The position numbers and the translations under genes were made by a program. From the NCBI GenBank assembly GCA_039602395.1, contig JBCNJP010000023.1, forward strand, positions 92,520,030 to 92,584,029: 64,000 bases of DNA, in the 5' to 3' direction. Shown one piece after another: positions 23,511 to 34,079 of the stretch; position 1 is the stretch's first letter; the number at the start of each line of letters is the position of its first letter. The notes beneath the pieces were generated by a model. That model was not told the origin of the DNA. It made no database searches and saw only the letters and a list, made by a program, of their open reading frames with translations. Origin of the DNA: Deinandra increscens subsp. villosa. Its lineage: Eukaryota > Streptophyta > Magnoliopsida > Asterales > Asteraceae.

Positions 23511-23513
<3 letters not shown>
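23090..23513. mobile_element. (TA)n-delimited module 4 with long inverted repeat
   Basis: The outer arms contain GAAAACCACCCCGAGTTGG on the left and CCAACTCGGAGTGGTTTTC on the right. Pairing continues inward through AACGGGGTCAAAAAG and CTTTTTGACCCCGTT for about 180 bases per arm. The loop is close to a TTACATATGTAAC palindrome. No coding sequence. Confidence 0.65.
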
Positions 23514-23561
<48 letters not shown>

Positions 23562-23564
<3 letters not shown>

Positions 23565-24221
23565 GAAGGATCCTGCGAAAACACCACTTTTTTGTGAGAA
23601 CTGCGTAAACAAATCTTAAAACATACATAACTTTTTCATACGTTAATATTTTTCAAAAAAAATTGCACCAAAAGTCTTAAAATTATATTATCTTTAATCC
23701 TATAAAAGTTTTAAAAAACATAACGCTTTTTTTATTTTTTTAATTTTTTTTTTGTGTGGTGCACATGTGCATCACAAAAAAAACTCATACTTTTACTATG
23801 AGTTAATATATTTTTTTTCTTAGTCGCACCATATGTCATATATTTTCATCATTTTTTTGCGTTTTTATTGAATGATGCACATGTGCATCATACCAAAAAA
23901 AAAAACGCTCATACATGTGATATACATTAATAGTTTAAAAAGAAATTGCACCCTAAATCTTATAGTTGTGTTATCTTTATATTTAAAGAAAAAAATAGCA
24001 TTTTATAACTTTTTTTGATTATATGATGCACATGTGCATCACACGGGAAAAAAAATGTTCAGTTTTTTTTTTTAATATTTTGCTCCAGATTTAAAGATAA
24101 CGTAATTCTAAGACTTTTGGCGCAAATTTTATGAAAAATCGTTAACGTATGAAAAAGTTACGTGAGTTTTAATATTTGTTTTCGCAGTTTTCACAAAAAG
24201 ATGTGTTTTCACAGGATCCTA

Positions 24222-24224
<3 letters not shown>
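23562..24224. mobile_element. (TA)n-delimited module 5, long inverted repeat
   Basis: The left end is AGGGGAAGGATCCTGCGAAA and the reverse complement of the right end is AGGGTTAGGATCCTGTGAAA. Similarity continues inward for more than 100 bases (CTTTTTCATACGTTAA and its complement). Three GCACATGTGC palindromes lie in the interior. Bounded by (AT)n at 23514-23561 and 24225-24268. Confidence 0.7.
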
Positions 24225-24268
<44 letters not shown>

Positions 24269-24270
<2 letters not shown>

Positions 24271-24447
24271 TGAGGTTCAAATGAGAACTTTTTATCTTGA
24301 GAACGTTTGAGAACCAAATCTTAATCACTAATTTTAGATGGGGACCATTATAATTAATGGGGGGTTTTCCATATATATAAACTGGTGGCGCAAAATGGTT
24401 CTCAAAAGTTCTCAAAAACTCAATTAGTTCTGAAATGATCATCACCC
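24269..24447. mobile_element. (TA)n-delimited module 6
   Basis: Reverse-oriented relative of module 2: starts GGTGAGGTTCAAATGAGAAC and ends AATGATCATCACCC, followed by TATATA. It ends the series of modules next to the 4.7-kb Helitron. Confidence 0.65.
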
Positions 24448-24482
24448 TATATATAATATATATATCATCATATCATATCATA

Positions 24483-24600
24483 TCATACTATTATATAAAA
24501 GAAAAGATTTTTAATACATGGGATTCTCACACTCAATCTCACAATTGTTTTCCCTCCCAAAATCATCCCCACTAAATCAATAATAGATATTCAGAATAAA
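24483..24600 (+). mobile_element. Helitron 5' terminus (plus strand), 3' end not seen
   Basis: A|TCATACTATTATATAAAAG followed by CTCACACTCAATCTCACA and TTTTCCCTCCC matches the head of the Helitron at 51193-52193. No CTAG hairpin end was found downstream, so it is truncated or interrupted. The right coordinate is nominal. Confidence 0.5.
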
Positions 24601-24700
24601 AATATAATAGATGATTTTTATACATATTTTTATTGATTAGATTTCAAATTTAATTTATAAATGTTAGATCTTATTCTTTTTTACTTTAATAGTTTTTTAT

Positions 24701-24983
24701 TGGGTTATTGGCTTGAATTAATCCCAACTATCACTTATTGGCCGGGATCACTCCCAACTAAAGAAATCACCACCGCCACCCCCAACTATGAACCTAATTT
24801 CTGACAACACTCCCTCCGTTAAAAAATCGTGTCATAAAATGTGCATAGCGTGTCATAAAATGTGCATGAGGGAGTGTTGTCAGAAATTAGGTTCATAGTT
24901 GGGGGTGGCGGTGGTGATTTCTTTAGTTGGGAGTGATCCCGGCCAATAAGTGATAGTTGGGATTAATTCAAGCCAATAACCCA
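24701..24983. mobile_element. Fold-back MITE with perfect 116-bp inverted arms
   Basis: Bases 24701-24816 are the exact reverse complement of 24868-24983. The 51-base loop holds two copies of GTGTCATAAAATGTGCAT. Flanks carry a near-identical 9-base repeat, (G/C)TTTTTTAT, consistent with a Mutator- or hAT-type duplication. The perfect arms imply recent insertion or selection or gene conversion. Non-coding. Confidence 0.85.
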
Positions 24984-25057
24984 CTTTTTTATTTTATACA
25001 AGTTTCATAATTCAATTACACTTTCTATATGCCGCAAGCTTCGTCATCTCCCAAATG

Positions 25058-26281
25058 TTATTGAAACGATGAAACTTTTTGGGAGATGTTGTCTAAATTG
25101 TCCTTGTAGTCAACCCTCGCGGACGAGGACCCCTCACCACGTTTTTTTGTTTTTCTTTTGGTTCGACCAAGTGGTCGAGCGAGGTTCGACCATGGGAATT
25201 TCCTGAACATCGTCTTCATCGTCATCGTCATGTCATTGAGGCTAACATAATCATTATTCCCCGATGTCTTTGTGCGCTTGGAGGAGGACTTAACCCGATT
25301 TCTCCATCGGGGGACCAGTAATCGCGTGATAATGTTTATCCACTCGTCGCCAAAAGTCACTATACACTTGATCGGTCGCTAAAAAAATAATAAAGATTAA
25401 TATATTGTTTAAAAAAATAGTAGATATTAATATATTTTTTTGAAAAAATTAGAAGATACAAAAAAATAATATAGAATTAATATATTTATTTTTTAAAAAC
25501 TAGAAGATACAAAAAATTTAGAAACTTACAAACGGTCGCGTCTTCGGAGACGACAATCCAAGCTTGGGCGACCTCATTCTTTTCTTCAGGTGTCAACTTT
25601 TGCTTCGGTATTTGTATGAGTTCATCGGTTGCCTTTTTCTTGTGTTTTCTTCTAGCCGAGGGAGTGATTTGAGGCCCGCGGTCAGCTCTGTCGGGGTCAA
25701 CTTGAGTCTCCGAGATGATCTCTTCGAAGTTTTCTTGGGTTGGATTTTCGGGTTGGGTATCGGGTTGTTGAGATGTAGGAATGAAGCCCCAATTCCCATA
25801 CATTGGAATGGGACGTTAGCAATTGCCCCAACCCGTCGGGGCTTAATTCGGGCTAGACATCGGTTGTTGGTTGGGGTTGTAAAAAGCTTGTTGGTTTGGA
25901 TGTGGTTGGTTCAGGTTAAACATCGGTTGTTGATTGGGGTTGATAAAGGCTCGTTGGTTTGGATTCTAGTGGACGAAGAAAAAAGAAAAGAGATGAGTAG
26001 AAGAAGATGGTTGTTTTTTGTTATAGAAGATGGTGAAAGTGGTATTTGAAGTGGTGGGGTTGGGTTAAAATATGTAGGGTATATACATTGAATAAAATTA
26101 ATTAAAAAAAAGTCCGAACGTTCGACGTTGGGTCCCACCCATCGTCTCTTTCCTCTTCTCCACACCGTTGAACAAACCACGGAACGGGCAAAATGCCCAA
26201 CCACAAACGTCATCCGGGGCGGTTTTCATAGTGTTTTCGAGCAAAACGGCCCACCACGCCCTAACTATGGATGGCCTTAGA
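25058..26281 (-). pseudogene. Decayed MYB/SANT-like gene of PIF/Harbinger type (ORF1-like)
   Basis: Minus-strand exon 25530-25803 encodes an Asn/Gln/Pro-rich head and then LTPEEKNEVAQAWIVVSED, the start of the MYB/SANT-like helix common to plant Harbinger ORF1 proteins (often annotated glutathione S-transferase T3-like). A donor at 25528-25529 pairs with an acceptor at 25379-25380, and the next exon opens in frame with TDQVYSDFWRRVDKHYHAI. The frame then stops. The later motif SKRTKTSG and the basic segment RPLGRTKRKTKKRG occur in another frame, with the middle of the domain missing. Upstream, in-frame stops interrupt NPNQQP repeats. The right edge, CTAAGGCCATCCATAG read on the minus strand, looks like a Harbinger terminus. 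No DDE transposase is present. Confidence 0.6.
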
Positions 26282-27900
26282 AGAGAGATATTGGGCCTTG
26301 ATGGAGCTTTAGGAAGAGACCTTTTCCATATGAGATTCTTTCCGCTATTTGAATTGACACCAAAAATGGTATATACCTAGTTTCATATGCAATTGTTGAG
26401 GGAGAATATCAACTCTAAATGTGGTTTCTTCAGTGTTCTGGGCATGATCTAAATTTGCAAATTAGTTCAAACTTTACATTTATTTCTAGTAGACAAAAGG
26501 TTAGATCTACTTCTGTTTTTAACTTTACCTTTATTAAGGTGTCTATAGTAGTGTAGTGGTATAAAGCTTAAAAGTATGACACGCATTCTGTCACGCAAGA
26601 TGTGGTATGAAAGTAAAAAAGTGATGTAGTGAGTTATGAGTTAACGATTGTTTAAATTGATTGTGTGAGAGTGAAGATGATTTGTAAAATTTAAGAGAGA
26701 GAGAAGAAAAGAAAAGAAAAAAAAAACAAAATCAAGTTTGAGGCGCTATGAAACCATCATGAAAGGAGGGGGTGGTGTAGAGAGGCGTTATGGCTGGATC
26801 AAAGGGATTTAACGCCTCATTACGGACGGTTTTAGTATTATCAAATGAAATCTTACTTTTGGTAGTCACAGGGGGTTGAATCTATTCAGGCCTAAAACTA
26901 AATTATAACTTCAGTCTTGTTAATAAAAAATTCAGATGAGTATTTTTAAAATTTTATTTTATGTGATTTTATTGTGAAATGATAATGAGTATCGCCTAAT
27001 ATCTGTCAAACTAACAAAATTGAATTTAGAACAACCAAACCAGAAAGAATCTTACATGTTTTTGGTGCAAATTAACCTACACGAGCCCACATTTTTAATA
27101 TTAGGCCCAGCCCATTTATCTTTCCCCGCATAAAGATTAAATGGGCTAACAGACATACAGGATTTGGGTCTCCAACTACTTTAGTGTAACGAACTCATGG
27201 CTAGAGCCTAGAGTGTTTTAAAACCCGGTTCTACAACCGGAATCGGTTTGAAAAATGTAACTGAACAGCTTCTCTAGCAGTTGGTTCGGTTTGAAAAAAC
27301 CGGCGGGTAGAACCGTTTAGGGTTAGTTGAGTTGGATCTCGTTTTTTATACTATTTTAAAACTGGTTCTTACCAAGGACTATATAACACAACCGAAAGAG
27401 ATAACACAAGGAAACACGACCCTACTTGATGGTAAAAAAACGCACTTATCATATACACTCACTTGACGACAAATGACAATTAAACAACAAATTAGTTTGT
27501 ATGGATAGGATCAAATGAAAACTCCAAATTATTGTGAAAATTCAAAAACTTATTTTTAATTTCTGTAAAAATTTATAGTTTATTCGTATAATATTACTTT
27601 TTATAAATTACATCAAAAAATCAAGAATTTTTAATATTTATTATGATATATTTTTTTAATTAAAAAGAATCTTATCGTACGTATTTTTGTATTGCATATA
27701 TGCACCACTAGTGATATTGCTACATATATGTAATATATCATATTACTAGTAGTGCATATATGCAATATAACTATTAAAGCTAATTTTTTATTATTCTTTT
27801 ATACTACTGAATACATGTAATATATCATAGTACAAGTAGTGCATATATGCAATATAAGAATTTTAAAGTTTTCACAATAAAACTGGTTTTTAGAAGAACT
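26282..27900. other. Intergenic DNA with diverged MITE relics
   Basis: 26536-26836 resembles, weakly, the Harbinger-like MITEs listed below (GTGTAGTGG on the left, TCATTACGG on the right). 27210-27360 holds diverged AACCGGTT-type sequence like the hAT MITEs. 27700-27850 has two copies of AGTAGTGCATATATGCAATA. No gene was recognised. Confidence 0.4.
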
Positions 27901-29160
27901 CCATCATTAGTTTCTATGTAGTACTATTTTAAACTTCTACGTGTTCTATATTGTATCGTGAACTAATAACGTAAATCTAAATAACGAAAAGAAAATATTA
28001 AAACTGAATCAAACCGTACCGAACCAACAATAGAAATTAAAATAAGATAGGTATTCAAAAACCTAAAAACTAAAATTTGGATATATTTTTTTTCGGTTTC
28101 AACTAGGAAGCCCCAAACTTATCTATGTGATTGTGCGCCGTTTTTAAAAGATAACGAATTTATCCTTAAAATAATAATAAAATCAAACAACCCTCAATCA
28201 CACACTTATTTTTTGTAACAAATATCCAAGTCATATGGGGCATGGGCCCACCCGAACTTGGATTCTTATCCCATAGGCCATATCAGTAACCAGAGGCCGC
28301 ATCTTATAATTTGCAAGCAAGTTGCCAGTTGCACCCTCTATTATTTGATGACCCGACCCATGGGTCCATGTGGGTCCCATTTTATGTTTATCTATCTTTG
28401 TGTATCCATCAAGATAGGTATAGCCATCCATGAAGATGTGGCTCAATAAATACCCTCCCAACCTTAGCAACAAGTGTAACTTGTCACACTTTGTTATGAT
28501 ATATAATGAATTTGATCATAATTAATAGTTGTTTGTTTAACAAAATTAAAAGGATTTTTGAATGAATTTCATGTTGTGACAATTACTTATAATATCACCA
28601 AGAGGATAGATAATCAGTTCAATCATAATCAATATAACGTAGACTTTTAGGGATGGATAACTGTGATGATGATATAATCTTGATGCTCTTTCTTTACTTT
28701 AGATGTTTTCGGTTTGATGGAGTTACGGGATAAAGAAAGTTTTAGGGTGTTTCTTCTCATCATAATTCACACTTTTTATAGACATCAAAGGGCAAGAGTT
28801 ATTTTATATTGTGCAATGACATCTATAATGTAACTATCACATTAATAGAGACTTTTCATGTCATTTAGTCATATTTGTAAATGTTCTCAAGTGTTACATT
28901 TATGTAGCTATATTTCCTACATTCTCCCATGTCCTACATAAATAAAGACGGGTAACTTAGGCTCAAATGATCCGATAACCTCGGTTGTTATGCATTTGGA
29001 AGTCTCTTTGCACTGAGTGTCCTTTATCTATCTATCACATATGCATAGATTACTAATAATGTTTTAGAATCTATTATTATTTTTTATTAATATACAATTA
29101 AGAATCATTATGCCAAGAGTAAGTTTCAGTATCTCTCCATTAAGTTGAGTTTACACAGTC
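27901..29160. other. Intergenic DNA, no gene confirmed
   Basis: A moderately GC-rich patch (28220-28470) is open in both strands (minus 28231-28473, plus 28258-28449) but shows no domain. The rest is AT-rich and featureless. Confidence 0.45.
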
Positions 29161-29164
29161 TATT

Positions 29165-29410
29165 GTGTGATTCCTGAGTCCAGGTTAAATTTTAAGCTTG
29201 TGGTTGACGAGACTCAAGTTCTAATCTCACTCACACCACTTTGTGAGATATTGGTAGGCTATAAAGGATTGAGCTTACTTGATCCTGAGTCACAATGGAG
29301 GGTTTACGGGCTTGCCCGGTTTCCGCCCGATGATGCAAATGGGGGCGCTTCCGGGTTCCCTCGCTATAAGGTTCGGACTCAGGACAGTGGGTAGGACTCA
29401 GGACAATATG
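29165..29410 (+). mobile_element. Possible decayed SINE
   Basis: The block is GC-richer than its surroundings, with a B-box-like segment (CAAGTTCTAATCTC) and downstream GGGTTTACGGGCTTGCCCGG. It resembles a degenerate SINE body, but no A-rich tail or TSD is visible. Confidence 0.3.
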
Positions 29411-29641
29411 GACAGTTGTAATGTTGTCTCAAGAAGACTCACTCGAATATTGAAAATTTAAAGATAGTTTCAAACACCAATAAAAAAATTACGAAACACA
29501 CAAACCTTAACCAATGCGCTACACCCCAACTTTGCTGACTCCTTACAAATATCCTATTAGTACATAAATATCTTGTAAAAAAAAAATCAGGTTCTACTAT
29601 TTCTATCATGTCACAAAATCCGTCATAAAAAAAGATACTAA

Positions 29642-29934
29642 GGCTATATGTAGTGGTGAAAGATTTTCAAGCCTCTCTGTTGAGCGTTTTCCGTCATGTG
29701 TCGTCCTATGTGACAAGGGGTTTGAAAACTAAATGTTGTGTAGTGGGATAAAGCCCCTTTCAAGCCCCAACATCATTACATTACCCACACAACCTCCCCC
29801 CCCCCCCTTCCGGCGTGAAAAATCCAACGCCCTCCCCCTCATTTTCGATTTCCGCGCCCCACCGTAGTGGGTGAGGGCGCTAAAGGAGCGTTACCGGAGT
29901 GCGAAAGAGGCTTTTAAGCCCCATTACAAATAGC
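29642..29934. mobile_element. PIF/Harbinger-like MITE, diverged copy
   Basis: The left end GGCTATATGTAGTGG follows TAA; the right end CCATTACAAATAGC pairs with it. The interior is rich in AAGCCCC and has a poly-C run (about 29797-29811). Same family as 30280-30567 and 48901-49168. The right TSD is not preserved. Confidence 0.55.
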
Positions 29935-30279
29935 AAAATCGCTAAGTTGATTTTTAAATATAAAGCGAAAAATTACGGTTAAAGAGTTGTTTTTTATATA
30001 TTTTTTTTCATAGTTTTCTAATTGTTAGTCGAAAAGGTTCTAGACGGATGCAACATTATGAGTGGTAAAGATAACTTATAAGTGAGTTGGCAGATATATC
30101 TGTATGCAGTTCAAGTGTTCAACTTGCTTTTTTGTTTTACGACTTTATCCAAACGAAAAGGTCACATATTATTTGCTATTAAAAAATGTTATTGGGTTTT
30201 ACAGAAATAAAAATAATCGTATAATTTCTTCATTGGTGTAAGATGTAATTCACATTTTTATCCAACTTTTTTTCCATCA

Positions 30280-30567
30280 GGCTACCCGTAATGGATAAGG
30301 CCCCGTAAGGCCCCGAATTGGGCATTATTCGCCATGTGGACGGTGACTGGACAATGGGCTTTATGGGGCTTTATGGTGTAGTGGATAATGCCCCCATAAC
30401 GCCCCACAATCATTTGATTTTTCCCCTCTCTCGGCGTTACCTGGCTAACGCCCTGGAATTTTTTTTCGTCCATAACGCCCCATAACGCCTAAGCGTAGTG
30501 GGGCGGGGCGTTATAAGGGGCGTTATGGGGCGTTATGGAGCCCAAAAACGCCCCATTACGAATAGCC
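30280..30567. mobile_element. PIF/Harbinger-like MITE
   Basis: Terminal inverted repeats: GGCTACCCGTAATGG on the left, and GGCTATTCGTAATGG as the reverse complement of the right. A 3-base duplication TCA sits at 30277-30279 and 30568-30570. The interior is built from GGCGTTAT / ATAACGCC repeats. Closely related to 48901-49168 (shared GGGCTTTATGGGGCTTTATG). Confidence 0.8.
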
Positions 30568-30570
30568 TCA

Positions 30571-32388
30571 ATGTCATATCACTTTTATTAAGTTTTTTTA
30601 AAAGTAAAATTTAATATCATTTTTATTAAGTGCTTCAATCTTATATAATTTTTCTAAAAGTTAATTTTTAAATTAAGTTGAACAAATAAAACATATATGA
30701 ATCTTAATTACTTTTGATGATTATTATTATTTTAAATTAACTAAAAATATGATGTAATAATAATAAAATGAAAACTACTAAATACTCGTGTATGTTTATT
30801 TGCCTAACTTATGATTTAAAAGTTTTCACATTTATAAAAAAAATTATGCATGATTTGAACACCTATTGAAAGCCAAGTGAATTTAGAAAGACAAAAGAAG
30901 TTTAAAGATTTTAGTGAAACATTAAAAAACCTTGATTATTATTCTATAAAGTTTTTCTTTTAACGGTATTTTTTCCCCATCAAAAGGATTAAACTCTCAC
31001 AACTTTAAAAGATAAACTTTATGCAATACTTAAGTACTACAATAAGACCAAAGACCCTTTGGTTACTATTCTGGAAAGTTATCTCTAATATTGAAACTAC
31101 TTCAAGGGGAATCTAACTACTAAATTTTGTTAAGCTAGCATGTCATCTCATTTGAGGTAGAGAGTAACACCATGTGTAATGGGCGTGATATGTCCTATGT
31201 ATCGTCCCTAGCGCTAGAAGTTATGGGTAAAAATTTGGTAGGTGGCGTGATGATGATAACGTCTCTTCCCCCCCCCCCCCCCTTGCGCGCGCACACACAC
31301 TCTAAAATGTGATTGGACCGGGTATTTTATAGGAGATTTTTTAAAATAAAAAATTAATAATAAGAAAGGGTTATGACTACACACTCTTTCACTCATAACC
31401 CCTATTGCTGACGTGACTGACACGTGTCACAAAATGCCCCTTAAGGAGGGTTCTGACTACATTTGGTTTAATATCCAAGCAAATTGTGTAATGATATTGT
31501 ATGGTCTGTTCCCGATGATTTATTTACCTAGAATTTTCACACGACGAGTTGCATAATCTGAAAAAATGTGTCCTAAGAAAATATCCACCCCTTATAAATA
31601 AAGACTTCGCTCCCATTTTAAAATGATACGAGACTTACATATAAGGTTGTTCATCGGATCAGATAACAATTTATTCGATTTGATTTATTCGAATATTTAT
31701 TCGAATATGATTATTTTTTGGACATACCCATATCTGACCGCTCCGAATTGAGAAGTTATTCCATCAAGCCGAATTAATCCGAATTCAGTTTAGATCGGAT
31801 TCGATTGAATAAGTCGAATTCAATTTATTTTTTCAAATAGCAACAAAAAATACATAACAAAATATAGTTTTTCAACATTTCCTTAAACCAAGAGACTTCA
31901 CATTAACAATAACACACACAAAATGAAAAGAAAAAAAAAGTCTCAAATATATCTAGAAAAAAGATGAAGAACCTCCAAGGTAGTTGTCAGTGTACTAACT
32001 TGAAGTGCGCCAGTGGGGGCTGCTGTGCATTTGAACTTGAAATGTTTTTGAGTTTTGAGAACGAGAAACCCTAAATCCCTAATGTTATTGCCTCTTTAGT
32101 CTTTAATTTGTATGAGTTTTACAAAAAAAAAAAAAAAAAAAACACATACATATATATATAATATAAATTATATTTTATTTGAATAAAGAGATATCCGAAT
32201 AATCCAAATAAAGTGAATAAATCTGATATAAATCTTTTAAGAAGGTAACCATATCTGATATTCGAACTTTTATCTGAATTTCTTATTCGTATATGATTAG
32301 AATCTCATCCGAAATCCGAATAAGAAATTTGATTCAATTTTTTCGGTTTCAAATCTGATTTGGTATGATATTTTATTTCGGATATTTA
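30571..32388. other. Intergenic AT-rich DNA
   Basis: Contains a C-run and GCGCGC/ACAC segment (31268-31300) within a possible decayed MITE (31160-31460). 31640-32380 is built of ATTCGAAT / TCCGAAT repeats in both orientations and may be another degenerate inverted-repeat element. No gene was recognised. Confidence 0.45.
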
Positions 32389-33965
32389 TATAAGATAATG
32401 GTAAATAGTTGAATGATTATTCAATAATGCATTACAATATATAGAAAACTGAATTCAAACCCTAAATACCTAATGAGTCCGTGGGCTCATAATAATAAAC
32501 GTAATATCCAATACACCCCCACAGTCGTAGCGGAAGTAAACCAAACGCTAAGATTAAAAAAAATACTATTAAAATAAATTAAACATGCTTTGATCGACTA
32601 AAGTGTTGCCAACAAATTCATATTGCGTTTGATTTTGCCATCCATATTCTTCAAAACACTTTCATAGCAATGGACCATAGTCCCGTTCTTTAAAAGCAAG
32701 CGATTGTAGTTCATTAATTCTTGGCTCCTAGAAAGAGAAACACGACTGACTAGAGGCAAGTTGACAACCGATGATCGTAGTCTTGTGGCGGTGTGTCGAG
32801 GCTAGTAGTCAACGGTCTATTGGATCCGTAGATCAAGAAATACAATTCATAGATCTAAAAAAAGCAAAAAGAAAACAAGACCAGTAACCATAGTCAGTCA
32901 GTCATTAATTTAATCCGTAGATCAAGTGATAAGATCCGCAGATCTAAAAAGACAAGAAAAAAATTAAAGAAAGGAATAAGAAACAAAGAAACTAAAAAAG
33001 AAAGATATTCAATATATTACGTGAAATATGAATGAAAAAAATTGCAATTGCCAAAAAGACAAATAAATAAGGATTTATGCTCCTTTGTTGTGGAGAACTC
33101 TAAGACTCTAATAAATTTGGAAAAAATCCTTCTTGCTAAGAAGACAAGATGACGGCAGTAGTGATGTTTCTAATTTTTTTTTTTAGATAAGTGGCTTGAG
33201 GTTTATCGATAATGAAGTTTTATTTAACGAAAACTAAAAAATAAAAAAGAAACAAAATAATGGATGGAGTTGGGATAGGGTGGCGGAGATAGTGGCGGCA
33301 CGCCGCCCTATCTAGGGTGGAACTCAGAGGCGACGGCTAGGGTTCGTATTTTTGTGTGGTGGTGCGGTGAAAAGAATAACCAGAATCCTAAGGCTCTGGT
33401 GCCATATAAGATAATGGTAAATACTTGAGTACAATGTTTTAAAAACCGGTTTTTTAGTTGAAACAGAAAACTTTCCGGGACCGGTTCGACCGGTCGGACC
33501 GGTTAGACCGGCCGGTTGAACCGGTTAGGGGATTTATATATATATTTTTATAAAAATGTTAATAAATTTGTACACCACAACGAAAATAGTTAAAATACAA
33601 TGATAATCCACTAAAAAATAATACCAAATAGGTATTTCATAAGAATATATAAGTTTTAAACTTTAAAAAATAATAAAAAATAACAATAAATTTAAAAAAA
33701 AATATATTTTTTAAAAACTGTCAGAAAACCGGTTGAAACGAAAAAAAACCGGAAAAAACCGGAAAACCTCCCGGTTCAAAACGGTCCGGTTATGTCGAAA
33801 AAACCGGAGATTAAAAAACCGGTATGATGACTGGTTGGCGGTTGAACCGGTTGAACCGGTTTTTAAAACATTGCTTGAATAATCATTTAATATACTGAAT
33901 TCAAACCATAAATACTTAATAAATCCGTTCATAATAATAAACCTAATATCCAATAATTTAAAACA
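32389..33965 (-). mobile_element. TRIM-like LTR element, non-autonomous
   Basis: Two related terminal segments occur: 32389-32515, and 33405-33965 (the latter split by a MITE). On the minus strand the right copy is followed by TGGCACCAGAGCC, a good match to the plant initiator-tRNA-Met primer-binding site (TGGTATCAGAGC). The left copy is preceded by the purine tract ACTGTGGGGG. LTRs of about 125 bp and an internal region of about 890 bp without coding sequence fit a TRIM. Outer boundaries are approximate and no TSD was confirmed. Confidence 0.65.
33432..33873. mobile_element. hAT MITE inside the TRIM LTR
   Basis: Perfect 20-base terminal inverted repeats, CAATGTTTTAAAAACCGGTT. The flanking 8-base repeats CTTGAGTA (33424-33431) and CTTGAATA (33874-33881) differ at one base. 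Eight-base duplications mark hAT elements. The interior is rich in ACCGGTT. 442 bp, non-coding. Confidence 0.85.
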
Positions 33966-34079
33966 CCCATACTTACATCTTTAAGGCTTTACCCATCTAG
34001 AGTTCAAATCAAACTTTTTTTTTGAAAGGCAAGAGATATAATAAGCAACCACTAGCAAGAAGCTAGAGAGCAAAGAGAG

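Noticed and set aside
25564..26049. 161-codon plus-strand frame
   Set aside because: Antisense to the MYB/SANT-like exon; low-complexity sequence complementary to NPNQQP repeats.
28231..28473. Paired open frames on both strands in a GC-richer patch
   Set aside because: No recognisable domain or splice context; could be a gene fragment but cannot be supported.
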